Shown: positions 33,139 to 45,545, counted from the first letter of the stretch. The stretch is DNA of 64,000 nt from Aphelenchoides besseyi (GCA_024699855.1 JAMPIQ010000001.1:14632001-14696000), one strand, 5' to 3'. Program-made: numbers and translations. The notes: generated by a model from the letters alone, not told the origin.

Positions 33139-34200
33139 ATGATCCTGAAAAGACACGGGATTTTGATTAGCAACACAATGCTTATGTTCCTTTTGTTCGG
33201 TCTGATTGGTGGTAAGTTCGAATAATTAGCTCTCAGTTTACTCATTTGTTCAGTGATTGTCGCCAGCAATGAACCAGAACTCGTTGCACCGGCTGCTCCC
33301 ATCGATACCGCTCCGTGGAATGTGGTCGAACATCGAGTAAACTCAAAAGGAAACGCAAAGAAATACGAGACCGAAGATTTCCAACCGATAGCAGTCGAAG
33401 AAGAAAAGAAGTACGAAACGACGACAACTGAAACGCCAACTTCATCGATGGAATATAAACCGCAGCCAATTCCTGTGCAATCGCTCGTCTACGAACAACC
33501 GGAAGCTGAGTACGAATTTGAATCGACAACATCGGTGTACAAAGAACCGACAACTTCTCCAAAATACGAGATTGAAACACCTAAACCTGTGCCGTCTTAT
33601 ACTTTGCCAGTTGTTGAACACAAACATCCAACTCGAAAACCTGAATACGCGTATTCCAGCACCACACCGGCTCCGGTTTACAACTCAAAACGCCCGGTTT
33701 ATCATCAAACTCAACGTCCAGTTTATTCAACTTCAACTCCTTCCGTTTACTATGCGCCACCCGCAACCAGCACTTCGATTCCAACACGTTATCCGGTTCA
33801 TCCGATTCCAACTGTTGGCTACACAAAATCTTATCCCACCTATCATTCCACTCGACAACCGGTTGTTTATCAAACGCAGCGAACGTTCACACCTCGTCCT
33901 TATTATTCGCCTACGTACACGACTTTTGCTCCAAAATACGAACAGAAACCAACTTCACCACCGAGCTATCAAAATCAAAGACCGTCGGATTATCGTAAGT
34001 AAAAGCTTGAAAGAACCCATTATTTTATATCTCCAGACCCACGTCCAAGTTCTGATTATGCAACACCTCATCGCAGATTCTATCAGACCCCAACACGATA
34101 TCCAACATTCTCTTCTTATTACCCAACCACTCCAATTCCACAACCTTACGGTCGCACCGATCCCGTACCATCCAAACAACCGTATCGTCCGGCCGTTTAA
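33139..34200 (+). CDS. Secreted Tyr/Pro/Thr-rich structural protein
   Basis: ATG at 33139; a hydrophobic signal (ISNTMLMFLLFGLIGVIVAS) spans a 42-bp phase-1 intron. The N-terminal third is acidic and Lys/Tyr-rich (KKYETEDFQPIAVEEEKKYE). The rest is repeats of Tyr-Pro-Thr character (KRPVYHQTQRPVYSTSTPSV; RTFTPRPYYSPTYTTFAPKY). A second intron (about 33994-34036) precedes the last exon, ending SKQPYRPAV with TAA at 34198-34200; AATAAA near 34296. Tyr-rich secreted proteins are often cross-linked in cuticle or eggshell; that use here is inference. No Cys. Confidence 0.78.
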
Positions 34201-35824
34201 TCCAAAAAATTCTCAATTTACTCAATTTGTTTCCTGTTGAATTCACCGTTAAGTGAAGCAGCAAACAACCTTCGGTTTGTTTTCCAAAACAAGCTAATAA
34301 ACTTCTGTTACTCAATGAACATCTTTTTATTCAAACAGTTTGACGGTTTGTCCTCCGGTGATCTTTGAATTCTTGTTGAGTAAACAAAACAAGGGTTCAC
34401 ATTAGTGTTGACTCTAAAGACGCAAATTCTTTTCAACGTCGATGTTCTCCCAGCCAGAGTGAAGTTCAAGTGCACAGTTTTGCGAAGATGTTCAGCGAAT
34501 TTACCCAAACCGTTTCGTTACATCGGAAATTATTACGAATCGCTTGATGGTTTCTCTCGTCGATGTTCATCACGAATCGGAAGTTAGTAAACGGCACTAA
34601 ACAACCAACAAACCAGCACACTGATTGATAGCTTCTTCGTGCATTTTGTTTATTTTTTCGAGCACACGATCGTCTTTCTCCCCGACCGACGTTTCTCGAT
34701 TGCGTGCGGTAAACAAAACGACCCGAAAGGTCAAAGTTCGCCGCTAAAGTTTCTTGGCTACGATCTCCAGTTACTTCGCTTTACAATCACCACGTCGGTT
34801 TATTGCGTGCGAACTCACAAACTTCTTTCGACTTTTGATTACCACAGACCTCGTGCACAACTACCCACTTTTTCTATTGACACGAAAACTCATCGCTTTT
34901 GATCCGTGTGTTCGTTTCGTCGTGACTCATCGACCGCTCTTTGCGCGAACGTGAGTAATCCACCCATGTGATGTGAAATAGCAAAACAATTCGGTTGTTG
35001 TCAACGGACGGGGATTCAACGATTAGTTTCGTGGGCCTTCGAATGGTCGTAGGTTGATTATCCTCTCGCTTTGTAATCAGATTGCCAAATCGGGAACTCG
35101 AGAGGCCGAAGCTCAACGACCAGTCGACATTGAATAAACAATCGTATTTTTGTTTTCATTCCAATGACCATCGTATTCCCCGAAAATAAACAAAAAGGAT
35201 CGAGCACGCAAATTTCTGTGAAAACATTCGAGCTGACGAATTGATGTGTCTATTGAAATACGTGTATGATATCAAAAAGAAATCAGAATTTAAGATTGCT
35301 CATTTACGACCTTTTCCTATGAGTCATCGTAGTTTCTGACATCTTTTATGTTAATGTCATGAGTTTGATGCTAAGCTCCGGGTTGTTTTGGTTCTCAGTT
35401 TTTGTTGTTCACACTTTTGACTCACAACCGTCGATGTTTTTTTGTTTATTTCCGCAGCTGCCACTCAAACAAACACTCCCGCTGCTCGTCGACAGCTTTC
35501 CGTGTATTTTGCCCTCAATTCCACGCGTATCGAATTTTCTCCGTTTACGACGTAATTAATTGCCCCGCCTTTCCTTGGAGTAAACAATCCGATTGGGGGC
35601 GGGATTTGTCGCATTCGGATCTTGGTCTTTGATTCCCGTGTGTCTGCTTCGTGGCCATTAAAAGCCCCAACATAAAAGCGAGATTTCGAACGAACGGACC
35701 ATTCGATTAAACTGAGTAGTGAACATGGAAAGAGCACTTTGAAGTGCATTTTGGTTGTTTAGTTCGTGAAACGTTCAAACGCCTTGTAGTTTCTATTCAA
35801 TGGTTTCGATTTCAGATTTCAACG
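34201..35824. other. Intergenic and promoter region of the TTR gene
   Basis: No supported exon in about 1.5 kb. Near the 3' end there is a GC-box-like GGGGGCGGGA (about 35596) and a TATA-like CATAAAAG (about 35671). A trans-splice-type acceptor TTTCAG at about 35813-35818 lies just before the ATG at 35825. Confidence 0.4.
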
Positions 35825-36355
35825 ATGAACACTTTCGCTTCAGCTCTTGTTCTTCTCTTGGTTGCTGCCGTCGCAGTTGATGCCGTTGGACGCACGCAAT
35901 CGGCATCTGTACGCGGTCGTTTGATGTGCAAAGGACGTCCAGCTGGTGGATTGGTGAGTTGAATTGAACAGCAAACATAACTTCGTACTTCAGACGATCA
36001 AACTTTATGACCACGATACGTTCACACCTGGTTAGTTATTCTTTAATATAATAGTAATGTCTTATCTGGCTTCAGATGACCAAATGGCTCGCGGTGTCAC
36101 CAGCGGAGATGGATCGTTCCAAATCGCTGGACACAAATCCGAACTCTTGGCTGTTCGACCGGACTTGAAAATCTACCACAAATGGTATGTAAACTTTCTT
36201 AACTTGCTTATTCGCATGTGTATTGTAGTGGACACATCTTCACCAAATGCCACAAGATCCGCGTTCCATCAGACTTTGTCTCATCAGGAAAAAGCCCAAG
36301 CAAAACGTACGATGTTGGCAGCATCAACTTGGACGGTGTGAACAATAACTGTTAA
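35825..36355 (+). CDS. Transthyretin-like (TTR) family secreted protein
   Basis: ATG at 35825 (NTFASALVLLLVAAVAVDAV signal peptide), then the family core across three short introns: SASVRGRLMCKGRPAGGL, TIKLYDHDTFTPDDQMA, TSGDGSFQIAGHKSEL, RPDLKIYHKCGHIFTKCHK, IRVPSDFVSSGK and the end SINLDGVNNNC, TAA at 36353-36355. The order VRG-x-L-x-C, KLYD-D, DD, DGSF, LKIYH-C and a final Cys is the textbook nematode TTR layout. AATAAA near 36500. Secreted small-ligand-binding family, much expanded in nematodes. Confidence 0.92.
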
Positions 36356-36764
36356 ACCGAAATGCTTAACGTTTCTTCTTTTTGTTGTATTCTAAAAGCC
36401 ATGCATTTTAAAGGACTTCGATTTGTGTCCTTAATTGTTCTCTTAATCTTTTTGATTTCGATCCTCCACGTTCTTTTGCCTTTCTAACACTATGATTGAA
36501 TAAACGAAGATGTACAGTTGTGTTGTAAAGGCTCTTCAATAACAAAGACATTCAAGTGTATTAAGAATGAACTTCTTATCAAAAATGTTTACGACTGTTT
36601 GTGAAAATGCCAATCTTCTGGAGCAATCAAGACAATGATCAATGAGTATTATTATCACGAACGAAGAAGTAGATTGACATCTGGAGTTTCCAAAAATGTT
36701 GTTCGTAAACAAATTCAATGATCAGCAGAAAAAAGTTTATTACTCGCAATATGATCGATGCAGT

Positions 36765-37226
36765 TCACTGATCTCGTTGTTGCTCACTTGTCGCTTTCAA
36801 TGTCGCTTCCCGTTCTTGTTTCAATTTCCAGCGTTTCATACAAAACTCGTCGATTAGATTGGTCAAACTCGGATTCATTTTACGTTCCAATGTCTTGAAA
36901 TAGATCTATACAGAGCTCAACAATATGCATGAGAGGACCTACAGATGAAGGATTGAAGATCGGAAAGTCGGCGTTCACGAGCTGATCAGTATCGCGAGCA
37001 AATCTGATAATTTCACAAGCACGACGACGAGCATTCAAAATCACAACATTCGGATCGTAGACATCGATTCCGGGACGACGTGTAAATGCGTAAGCAGAAT
37101 CCATCCTCTCGGCTTCTCTCTGAAATTTTCAGATCAATTGAATCACAAACGAAAACTAACCGCAATTTCCGCTTCATTTTGACGACGTTCGTGACTGTTC
37201 AACGGCATCTGCTGATTCGGATTCAT
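36765..37226 (-). CDS. Small conserved-looking intracellular protein of unknown function
   Basis: ATG at 37224-37226 (NPNQQMPLNSHERRQNEAE). Two introns (about 37115-37159 and 36905-36943) separate exons with a strongly charged helical sequence: REAERMDSAYAFTRRPGIDV, ILNARRRACEIIRFARDTDQ, YFKTLERKMNPSLTNLIDEF, WKLKQEREATLKATSEQQRD. TGA at 36765-36767; an AATAAA equivalent lies just beyond, near 36738. No signal peptide or membrane segment. It looks like a compact cytosolic or mitochondrial helical protein, but I cannot name the family. Confidence 0.68.
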
Positions 37227-37603
37227 AATCAAAGCGTCGCAATCTCATTAAGAGAACCGCTACAAAAGAAATCTCCGATTGCATTGATGACACTCAGCCA
37301 TCTGTTGCTTTGCTCTTACATAATTTTCACCAAAATATTTCGAATTGACATCAATACATGCTCGATACTTAAAAAACAAAGGATGTTGTGCCCGAAGCCG
37401 CATCCCTGAAATCGTTTTAGCTAAACAAACACCCTCCTACAATTAATTACTGAAGGCGTTCGATTGTTTGCCCAAAACGGCCGAACACCCACAGAATCAA
37501 CTTTCATAACTTCCGTTCAATTAGTAACAGTTGAAGCAAAACTGGTATTTAAAGGCTAACTGCTGTCACAGTTTCCGTACCAACAACTCGTCCATCAACG
37601 GCA

Positions 37604-38042
37604 ATGAAGTGGATTTTCTGGTTCTGTCTTCTCGCAGTTTTTTTGGCCGGTAAGAACGTTCGATTAGAAAGAAAGTAATTGGTTTATAGTTCTTGTTGAA
37701 ACTCAAGTCGATGCCGCTCCGAATAAGAAACGTGGTGCCAAGTCAAAGTCCAAATCGATAAGCAAAAAGAACGGAAGACGCGCTCGACATCACCATCACG
37801 GACCGTTGGACGACAATTCTGATGAAGACGAAGAAGATTCGTGTGCCGAGCAAAACGATCCTTGTGGTTGTTTCTGTTGGGGAGAAGAAGATGGAGACGA
37901 GATGTTCAAAGCAAAGAAACGACGTGGAGGATCAAAGAAAGCTCGGGCAAAATCCGGTGGAAAAATGAAGAAAAGTAAACGTAATAACCCGAAGAAGAAC
38001 GGCAAAAAGGCCATGAAGAAGCAGACGAAGAAAAGCGGATGA
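37604..38042 (+). CDS. Secreted Lys/Arg-rich basic protein with a His run and Cys patch
   Basis: ATG at 37604 gives a signal peptide (KWIFWFCLLAVFLAVLVETQ) interrupted by one phase-1 intron. The mature protein is very basic (NKKRGAKSKSKSISKKNGRR), with RHHHHG, then a short acidic Cys patch (DEDEEDSCAEQNDPCGCFCW) and a long Lys-rich tail (KKSKRNNPKKNGKKAMKKQT) to TGA 38040-38042; AATAAA near 38142. The charge layout recalls matrix or antimicrobial-like secreted proteins, but I make no functional claim. Confidence 0.7.
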
Positions 38043-41000
38043 ACTTTCTAATCAACAAACATAATCAGCATGAAAATACCTTGGATGACGCGCACTTTCC
38101 TGGACACACACTTTGTTTGTAATTACTGATGATTTTGGTCAATAAATTTACTTTTTGCAAACGATTTTGTGTTTTGAATGTAACGGCTGCGTACGTGAAT
38201 CTAGAAGGATGTCGACCGAAATCGTTCACAGTCTATTTGGAGCTATAGCATTTCGAATTCGTGCAATTACAATCGAATGTTGGATGCGAAGAAGTTTGCT
38301 GTCGAGATTTGTTTATTGCATTGTGGATCATATTTCCATCGGAAACGCGCGGTTAGTTTGCCCAATAAATTCAATGAAACAATTTCTATCATTGAGGTTG
38401 TGGACATCTTATCGACCGGATCTTCAATCGGGTATAAGACAATTGGCGGCTTTCAGTTCGTGAACTTGTCTTAACAAAACTGTATAATTGGAAAAGCCAA
38501 ATTTCTTATAAAAGAGAACTTGAATTGTAACGCGCAAAAAATTTCAATGAAAACGCGCGTTGTTATTGTCGGATCGTGTGTAATGGACGAGCATCTGGCT
38601 GGCGAGTCACAACATTCCAATCAATATCGATTTGAACTCTGACAATTGTTCGGAGAAAACAAGTCGTTAGTGAGTCAGCAAACCAAGAGGGCTTTGTGCA
38701 ATTAGATTGTTGGTTTTGGCAGACCTACAAACATTTCGATTTCGACAAGACGGTTTTACACTTCGACCATTGATTCAACCGCGAGTTGTTGCGCTGCCCA
38801 AGGAATTTCATCTTATTTCGTTATGTGCCGGCTCGATTGATATCTATCCGTCGATTTTTGTATTGTCAGGTTGCTGCTTTGGAGTTCGACTTCATGCTGA
38901 TTCTATTGACTGCAATTTGTCCCCATTTCCTCAACGATCTTGAAATTCTTCCGCAATGTTGTGGCGAAGCTTTAAATCGTAAAAGGAATGTTTTGATCAT
39001 CTTAATCAAAAGATTTTGGGTATTGAAAGAATTAGATTTTGTCAATTTGGCCGCTTTTTGCTTCTTAACCTGGATTTTTTGACTCACAATTCGATTTCTA
39101 CTCATTCATTTGAGGGGCCCTAGCTCGGTTCAACGGATTCGATCAAATTGTACAAACTGGGAACACGCCAGAAACCCTCCATATTATTGTTCTTTTGCGG
39201 AAAAAAAGAAACAATATGATGTTTATCAAAATCCTGTTCTTATTCTCTTATTTTGGAACATACGGCCGAGATATTTGAAACAGGAGAAGCTTGCGTTGCC
39301 ACATTAGCGGTCCAAGTTCCGCCCGAAAACCGCGTGCTACTGTGCGGCACTATCAGAACATTAAAAAAAGAGCGGGACCGCGAAACGATAAGCTTAAAAA
39401 TTTCGTTTCTATGTTCGTTTGTTATCATATTCTCAAAACCTTCAGAAATTTTGTTTTCATTAATCAAATCGGCAAAAGCCAAAACTATGATGTGGATCGA
39501 TCGAGGGCAGACGTTATAATACTCATAGAATTGGTCAAGAAATTTGATTGGTACAATGACGCCGAGAATTATCCACATGAAAATGGCATTACTTTCGAAC
39601 TAATTGCGCTAAGAAGCGGCGTATATAAGCAACGTCATCGTAAGTTCAATGACTGCTACATTATTATAATGTTTTTGTAAATGAGCAAGTAATATCAGTG
39701 GAATTTGCTTTTAAATGCGAAGTTATTACTGAAGAAACGGAACTAAACTACTGAACGGAAAAACGTCATTCAAAAAAATTTTCGACTTTAGAAGTTAAGT
39801 TTAAAGAATTAATTTCTAATGCATTCAGAAGACAACCATTGGAATCCATCCAAAACAAAAAATCGAGAATAGTTTGATTGATTGTTTACGATCAAACGCA
39901 CCCGCTTTTTATTTTTGAAATGAAAAAAATGCGATTTATGTCAACAGTTGAGATTCTACGTTATCAAAGAAAAGAAAGAGAAATGTGGAGAGGATATGTA
40001 AGTATTGTTTTAATGAATTAAAAATTCTTGGAACAAGATAAAGCGAACGAATGTTTGGTCAGCGGATTGATCTTCAACGAGTTTTGCGTTGTTACGGATG
40101 AAATAGAAATGATCCGACTTTGGTCTCGAGACTTTATTCGCTTTCGAATGAACAATTTCGAAGATCGAGAAGCTCCCCGAACATTCCGATCATTTGCAAG
40201 TCCCATAAAAAGGAGGCCATAAACCCTCCACCTTTAATTTATGGACCCTTTTTCCCCTCCTCCTCACAGCGAGTAAATTGTTTATTGTAGTTTCACGTCG
40301 AGTAATCACGGAATAGCGTGGAATTGCTTTTCTTCTTTTAAAGTTTTGATTTTTGTACACTTTGTTCAAAAGCGTATAAACTCGTCGTGGTTGTTTTACA
40401 AAAACCTCACCACGCATGAAGACGGAATAACTAAACAACTTACTTTAACCCAATGCAAATATTATAGTATCTTGTCAATGTAACGGTTGCGGAATTTGTG
40501 TCTTGCGTAATCTTGACAACACCAACCGACTGATAACGGTAATTAGCAAATCGGTGCGAAAAAAACGGCCACGGTCGATAACTGGTGCAAGATATTCAAT
40601 AATGAGCAAACTTCTTTGAGCACCATCCATGAAGGTCTCCATTTTTGTGCGCTTCCAATCGGACACGCTTCAAATACAACGTTCTTGTTCAACTAATCGA
40701 TCATCTCGATTTTAAATGCTAACATAAACTTGCCTTTTCTACTGTTTCTTTTTAGCGCCAGACAATCAAAACGCATTCAACCTAATGCCAGACGAGCACC
40801 ACATATTTGCAACGATCTCCGCCATCATAAGAACCTCGATCCACAAAAAGTTATCGGAATATGGTTGAACTTTAATCTGTCGATATTTTTACCAAATTCA
40901 ACTCGATTTATTCAATTTATTTTCGGAAATTTCACTTGGATCCGACTGCAAGAATTTGTGTCCAACTTGATTGAGAATCACTTTTGTTGAGTTGCTCGAC

Positions 41001-41461
41001 TTATTGTGTTGTTTTTCAATCATAATTGACCGTTTTGTACTTTTTTAGCGGCAATGACGGACGTTAATATTTGCGATTTCAGCATCCTCGATCGATATAT
41101 CGTAAGATGAGTCAGCAAAATTGCAAGAAGTCGGCGATCAAGTTAATATTATTAGTCGGTTAGTTAAAGGTACCAAGTTTGTTCAAACCAATTAAAAACC
41201 CGTGTTTGTTGGCTTCTGTCACTAGCTGTCCATTTGATTGTTGTTTTGACGCGATTTGTCGTCAACTCGGCGCTTGAAACTGCGTTCGACTTGGAAGTCG
41301 GTTTGCGTCGTTTTTGGTTTTGTGGAAGTGTTTGATTTGTGGATTTTGATCTTTGCATTTAGTTTGTAATCGTTTTCTTGATTAGTTTTAAGTTTTCCTT
41401 TTCAGAATTCTTGTCACCTTTTTTCGTCAAAATTTACGCCTTTAAAGACTTCGCAATACTA
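38043..41461. other. 3.4-kb AT-rich gene-poor interval with scattered weak frames
   Basis: No gene model holds together here. Weak candidates are plus-strand stretches at 38277-38474, 38549-38641 (opens KTRVVIVGSCVMD), 39400-39660 (SRADVIILIELVKKFDWY) and 40755-40870 (PDEHHIFATISAIIRTS). They could be remnants of decayed genes or exons of an unrecognised one. Composition is more AT-rich than the flanking gene clusters. Confidence 0.45.
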
Positions 41462-43004
41462 ATGGCATCAACATTTTTGGTGAGAAGATTTTTCGGTTCT
41501 TATTTTGCTTTTTAGTCCGATTTCACTGAGCGACAGGAAGTCAAATCCACGTTGTTTGGACACGTGTACAGAGCGAAAAGTTCGACTGGTGAATTGGTGG
41601 TGATCAAGGAAGAAGCGCGTTTAACTCGAAAATCCAAAGAGAAAAAACTGTCGAATGAACCAGAGATTCATGCCAAAATCAAAGACCACTCAAACATCGT
41701 TAGTTACCTCAGTTCGTACGAAGAGAAGACACATCGATACATCGTCATGGAATACTGCCCGTACGGATCGTTGAAGGAATACGTTGAGCAGAACGGTCAT
41801 TTGACTTTGCACGAGGGTGAGTTTTTAACAGAAGTTCTTCTAGTTATCCACGAATTTAATTGCAGCTCAATTTGTCTTGAAACAATTGGTCTCTGCGTTG
41901 GAACACATTCACGGTAACGGTCTTTTGTATCGAAATCTGGAACCTGCTCATATTCTCATTTCGAATATCAACGAAGACGGCGAAATCTTCGTGGTTTGTT
42001 TCTAGTGGTCAATCAGCTGTTTTAGTTGTATTTCAGAAACTATGCGATTTTGGAGCTTCACGGCCAATGAAACGAGAAGGATTGATGTGAGAGTTTACAA
42101 TAAAACAAATGATCGCAGTTATGTTCAGGCAACCATCAGAAGACTTTACTGCATTGGCAAAGGTTCTGTTCTATTTGATTACTGGATGGAATTTTGTGAA
42201 CACTCCGGATGTTTACGACAAATTGGCAGTTTTCAGCGAAACGGCAGCCGATTTGATTCGTCAACTCATGATGAACAATTCCAACTTTGGATTCGAAGGT
42301 GAGTTGCAACTATCAATTGTATTCGTTCGTTGAGTTTCAGATATCAAATCACACAAATTCTACCGATTTAATTTTTCACACGATGAAACCTTCTCAAAAG
42401 AAGAATTAGAGTCCAGTTTTCGCGTCGAAGAAGATGCCGATATTGGGTCGTCCTACGATAATTCGGACGACGAATCGGTTTCAGTACACGCAGACGAAAT
42501 GGAGTGGACCGACTTCGAGAGAGAGAATCGAACTCCCGAAGTTCCTGTTACGGGCATCCACTTTAATGCCGACTTTCCACCTCTTCGCTCAGAAATCCTA
42601 CCGAATAATCAACCGCTTCTATTGCCTGAACCAAACGCACGTCACATTCCCACTGGTCCTGGAGGCGATTACACGAGTGAAGTTCTTGATGTGAGTTCTC
42701 TGTTCAATGAAAAGTAATCTTTCTTTTTCAGTCTCCACAATCGACCGAAGCACAAGCCGAAGATGTCAGTGCTCCGAACAGTCGCCCTAACAGTTCAATG
42801 GGTGTTGTATCGTCTTCCGAACCGGCACATAGTGCAATTGAGATCGACGATAGTGAAATACGAATGTCACCTTGTGACACCGTTTGCACTCGTGAGCTCG
42901 GCGTTCCTTTGCAGTCCCATCAAAACGTTCAAACGCGTGAAAAGAAACGTTTTTTTCTTTTCAATTGGATTATCGGAATTTTTCGTTGGTTTTTTCGTTG
43001 CTAA
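41462..43004 (+). CDS. Protein-kinase-fold protein, predicted pseudokinase with C-terminal membrane anchor
   Basis: Exons start at 41462 (MASTFL, then SDFTERQEVK). The kinase lobe shows a degenerate Gly loop (STLFGHVYRAK), the VVIK lysine, a hinge (YIVMEYCPYGSLKEYV), the helix QFVLKQLVSALEHIHGNG, then LLYRNLEPAHIL where HRDLKPxN is expected, so the catalytic Asp is Asn and His is Tyr. DFG is present (KLCDFGASR). The activation segment is very short and has no APE before QPSEDFTALAKVLFYLITG. A long acidic, Ser-rich tail follows, and the protein ends KRFFLFNWIIGIFRWFFRC, a predicted tail anchor, with TAA at 43002-43004. The family is closest to Ser/Thr kinases of the polo/ULK/STK type by general pattern; no closer call is possible. 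Confidence 0.8.
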
Positions 43005-43148
43005 ATTGAATTCGATGGTAGAAGATCGTTTCCATGTAATGTTCTAACTTTCATTTGCTTTTTTCTCTTCTTAACTTAATATCGCAAATGCAACTCACTG
43101 TCATCTAGTTCCCGTAAATACGAATAGTTTATTAACAGTCGTTTAATC

Positions 43149-44182
43149 TCATTCTTTTTTGTTGAAAATGTTTTGTTTAAATAAATCGAAACTACGGGAC
43201 AAATTCAACAATAGAAGTACAACAACTAAGCTGTTGAAGGAGCAATAGCTGGGTGTTGAGTTTTGAACAGATTCGATCGGATAGTTCACGACGTACGACT
43301 TTTGAGCGAACAAACTTGTTCGCCCATGAGAGAGCGACAAAAGTGAACGACAATGATGAGGTAGTGGCTCGTTGAATGCTAACTGACTGTAAAGTTGTTC
43401 GAAGCTAGAAAATGAAAAAAGTCAACGAGCTGCAGCGAAACAACTTTACCTTGAGAACTCGAGAGTAATGAAATGAAGCATCAAATTTGTCGAACGATCA
43501 CCGCAACCTTCCCGAACTGAAAAAACAATAGGTTTGATTGAACAACATCGCACGAACCTATTGGCTCCATGCATTGAATCATAGCACTCAGATCTCTGAA
43601 ATCAATCAGTTGTACGTTGAAACTCGTTGTCAAGCACTTACTTGCACAGAAATCGGAACTTAATTCGAATGCTGTAAAACTCTCTGTTCATTATAGCTTC
43701 CGTGAAATTCGCAGTTGTCACGTGCGACTGATGAATCTCTTCGTTGCACTTGGACATTGCCATTGGTTCATAGCGAGTCAAACACGGTAACGCAGAGAAG
43801 AAGTCTGCAAGCAAAATGTCAGTGAAATGAACGAAAATCAAACCTTTACGATGATCCTTGCATATTAACTTTAATCCTGAATAGGTTTGTTTGACCATCA
43901 AAAGTTGTTTAGAGTTGGAACCGCACTTTTCAAGACACGTCTCCACCGTTTCATAAGACCTTTAAAATGAGAGTATTTAGTTTTTGAAGAGAAACTCACT
44001 GGCAAACAGTGGAAAAAAACTTCTGCATCGAAACGACGTTTTCGCCTTCCGGTTTGAATGGCGTCTTGTTCATAAAAGCACGTTGATGTAAATTCCACGA
44101 CGTGTTTTGAGTTGGTGGAATTGTGTCCAACATCTGAAATTGAAATTAGCAACAAGCATATAAGTAAACCGACCATTTGCAT
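43149..44182 (-). CDS. Secreted Cys-rich protein of the nematode CPG4/DUF19 type, hydrophobic C-terminus
   Basis: ATG at 44180-44182 gives a signal peptide (QMVGLLICLLLISISDVGH). The mature part has a regular Cys pattern (TSTCFYEQDAI; VETCLEKCGSNSKQL; LKLICKDHRK; FSALPCLTRYEPMAMSKCNE; RFLCKDLSAMIQCM; REGCGD), interrupted by 40-50-bp introns. The end is hydrophobic (CSFNSLVVVLLLLNLSRSF) before TGA at 43149-43151, suggesting a GPI signal or membrane anchor. The LK-L-C and A-L-PC-L motifs resemble chondroitin-proteoglycan-4/DUF19 domains of nematodes. The junction near 43960 (CLP to SYETVE) does not keep frame with the obvious GT-AG pair and needs checking. Confidence 0.65.
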
Positions 44183-44908
44183 TCTCGAAACACAGGAATC
44201 AGTGCAGTCATCGGGAAATGCGTGAGTACTCGTAAAGTTGAGGAGAAGTGAAACTGAAAGCTTATTGGTGAGTATGTAAGAACAAAAATGACTTGCTTAA
44301 TAACACCCGTAAAAATGAGTTCAGGTAATGAGCTGAAGAGATCGCTGTCTGTCGTTCGAACAACATCATTTGTACTGTTGAGCTAAGAGGTCCATTGATG
44401 TTCTGCGGAATTAGAGTCTAAAAGTGGCCAAAACAATCCAACAGTTTCTACGGTAAAACGCGAGCAACCGAAGTGCTCAAAGATTCCGAAAAAGGAAAAT
44501 TTACGGAAAATGAGAATTGACAGCCTTTGATTGCTCAATGGCCATGTCAAAACCAATTGTTACAACGAAAAAGGGTGAGTTGTAGACCAAACAAGAATTA
44601 GAAGAATGACGGTAGATGATTAAACTTTGTTCCGTTTAAAACCAAAAGAAAGCGGATTCACTAGCGAAGCCAACATAACCGAATGATGCATTCGAGGAAA
44701 ACATTAGGGTAAAATAACGATAATGTGACGGTTATCAGAGGTACCGATGTTACATTGCTGACTTTAGAGTCGGGAAGTAGAAAGAATTCGCTAATGAGCT
44801 TTGTTCAAATTGAAATGAACGGCAATTTGCCAAATGAACTCCTCGATGTGAAGGAACAATCGAGTTGAAAAGACGTAGAAACGCAACACTTTTTGTCTTA
44901 TTTTCGTT
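44183..44908. other. Intergenic
   Basis: No supported exon on either strand. Confidence 0.4.
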
Positions 44909-45545
44909 TCAAATCACATTTTCATGTGACAACTCAAATCCCATTGGCTTCTGAACTAATGGGTCTTTTGGCACACGTTCAACAAAGCGGAGTGTGTGGC
45001 CGACCGAAATCGGCAATAACTCTTCATTCCGTCTATATGGTTGAAAAGTCAATCCATTAGACTCCGCCTTCAAAGTTAGCGGACAAACAAGGAGGACCAT
45101 GAAAGTAGTTGTTGGAAGACAAATGACTTTTGACCAACGACAAGTTCCATCGGAATTCACGCGGGGATCATCAATAGAAAATTTAAGTTAACGGCGGTCA
45201 ACGGCCTAAAGAACAATTTGAGCGGCTCTTTTCATTCTTTGCGTCCTGTTGCAGCGGAGAGTTGAAAACAAAAGAGTTGTTGGGTGGTCATCAAAGTTGT
45301 AAATTTGAATGTCCATTTGGTCCAAGTGAGAAAACGCTCTACAGCCTATCGGAAGGATAAGCAAATCATCGAAGCGGAAGGTGCCGTCAATGTAAAGAAA
45401 GCAACGAGAAGAAGAGTTACGTAAAGAATTCCGTGGATATGAAGAGTTTCGTTGAAACACTGACCACTTCTTAAACGCATTTGACCGTTGCACTTCATCT
45501 CCGATTCCAACGGATTCTCACGCATCGCTTTCGGCACCGTCAATC
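44909..45545 (-). CDS. Possible small Cys-containing secreted protein, model uncertain
   Basis: Minus-strand frames suggest two or more exons: one opening TVPKAMRENPLESEMKCNGQ (from about 45545) and one with NSDGTCRWSKVICLPTTTF (about 45165 downward), ending GFELSHENVI at 44909. The G-x-C-x-W-x-x-V-x-C spacing is reminiscent of a sushi or CUB fragment. I could not find splice sites that join all parts, so only the general coding potential is claimed. Confidence 0.25.

Noticed and set aside
38549..38641. Frame opening KTRVVIVGSCVMD, similar to the start of ribokinase-type sugar kinases
   Set aside because: It stops after about 30 codons and none of the next conserved kinase motifs (GGKGAN-like) appear. 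Likely chance.
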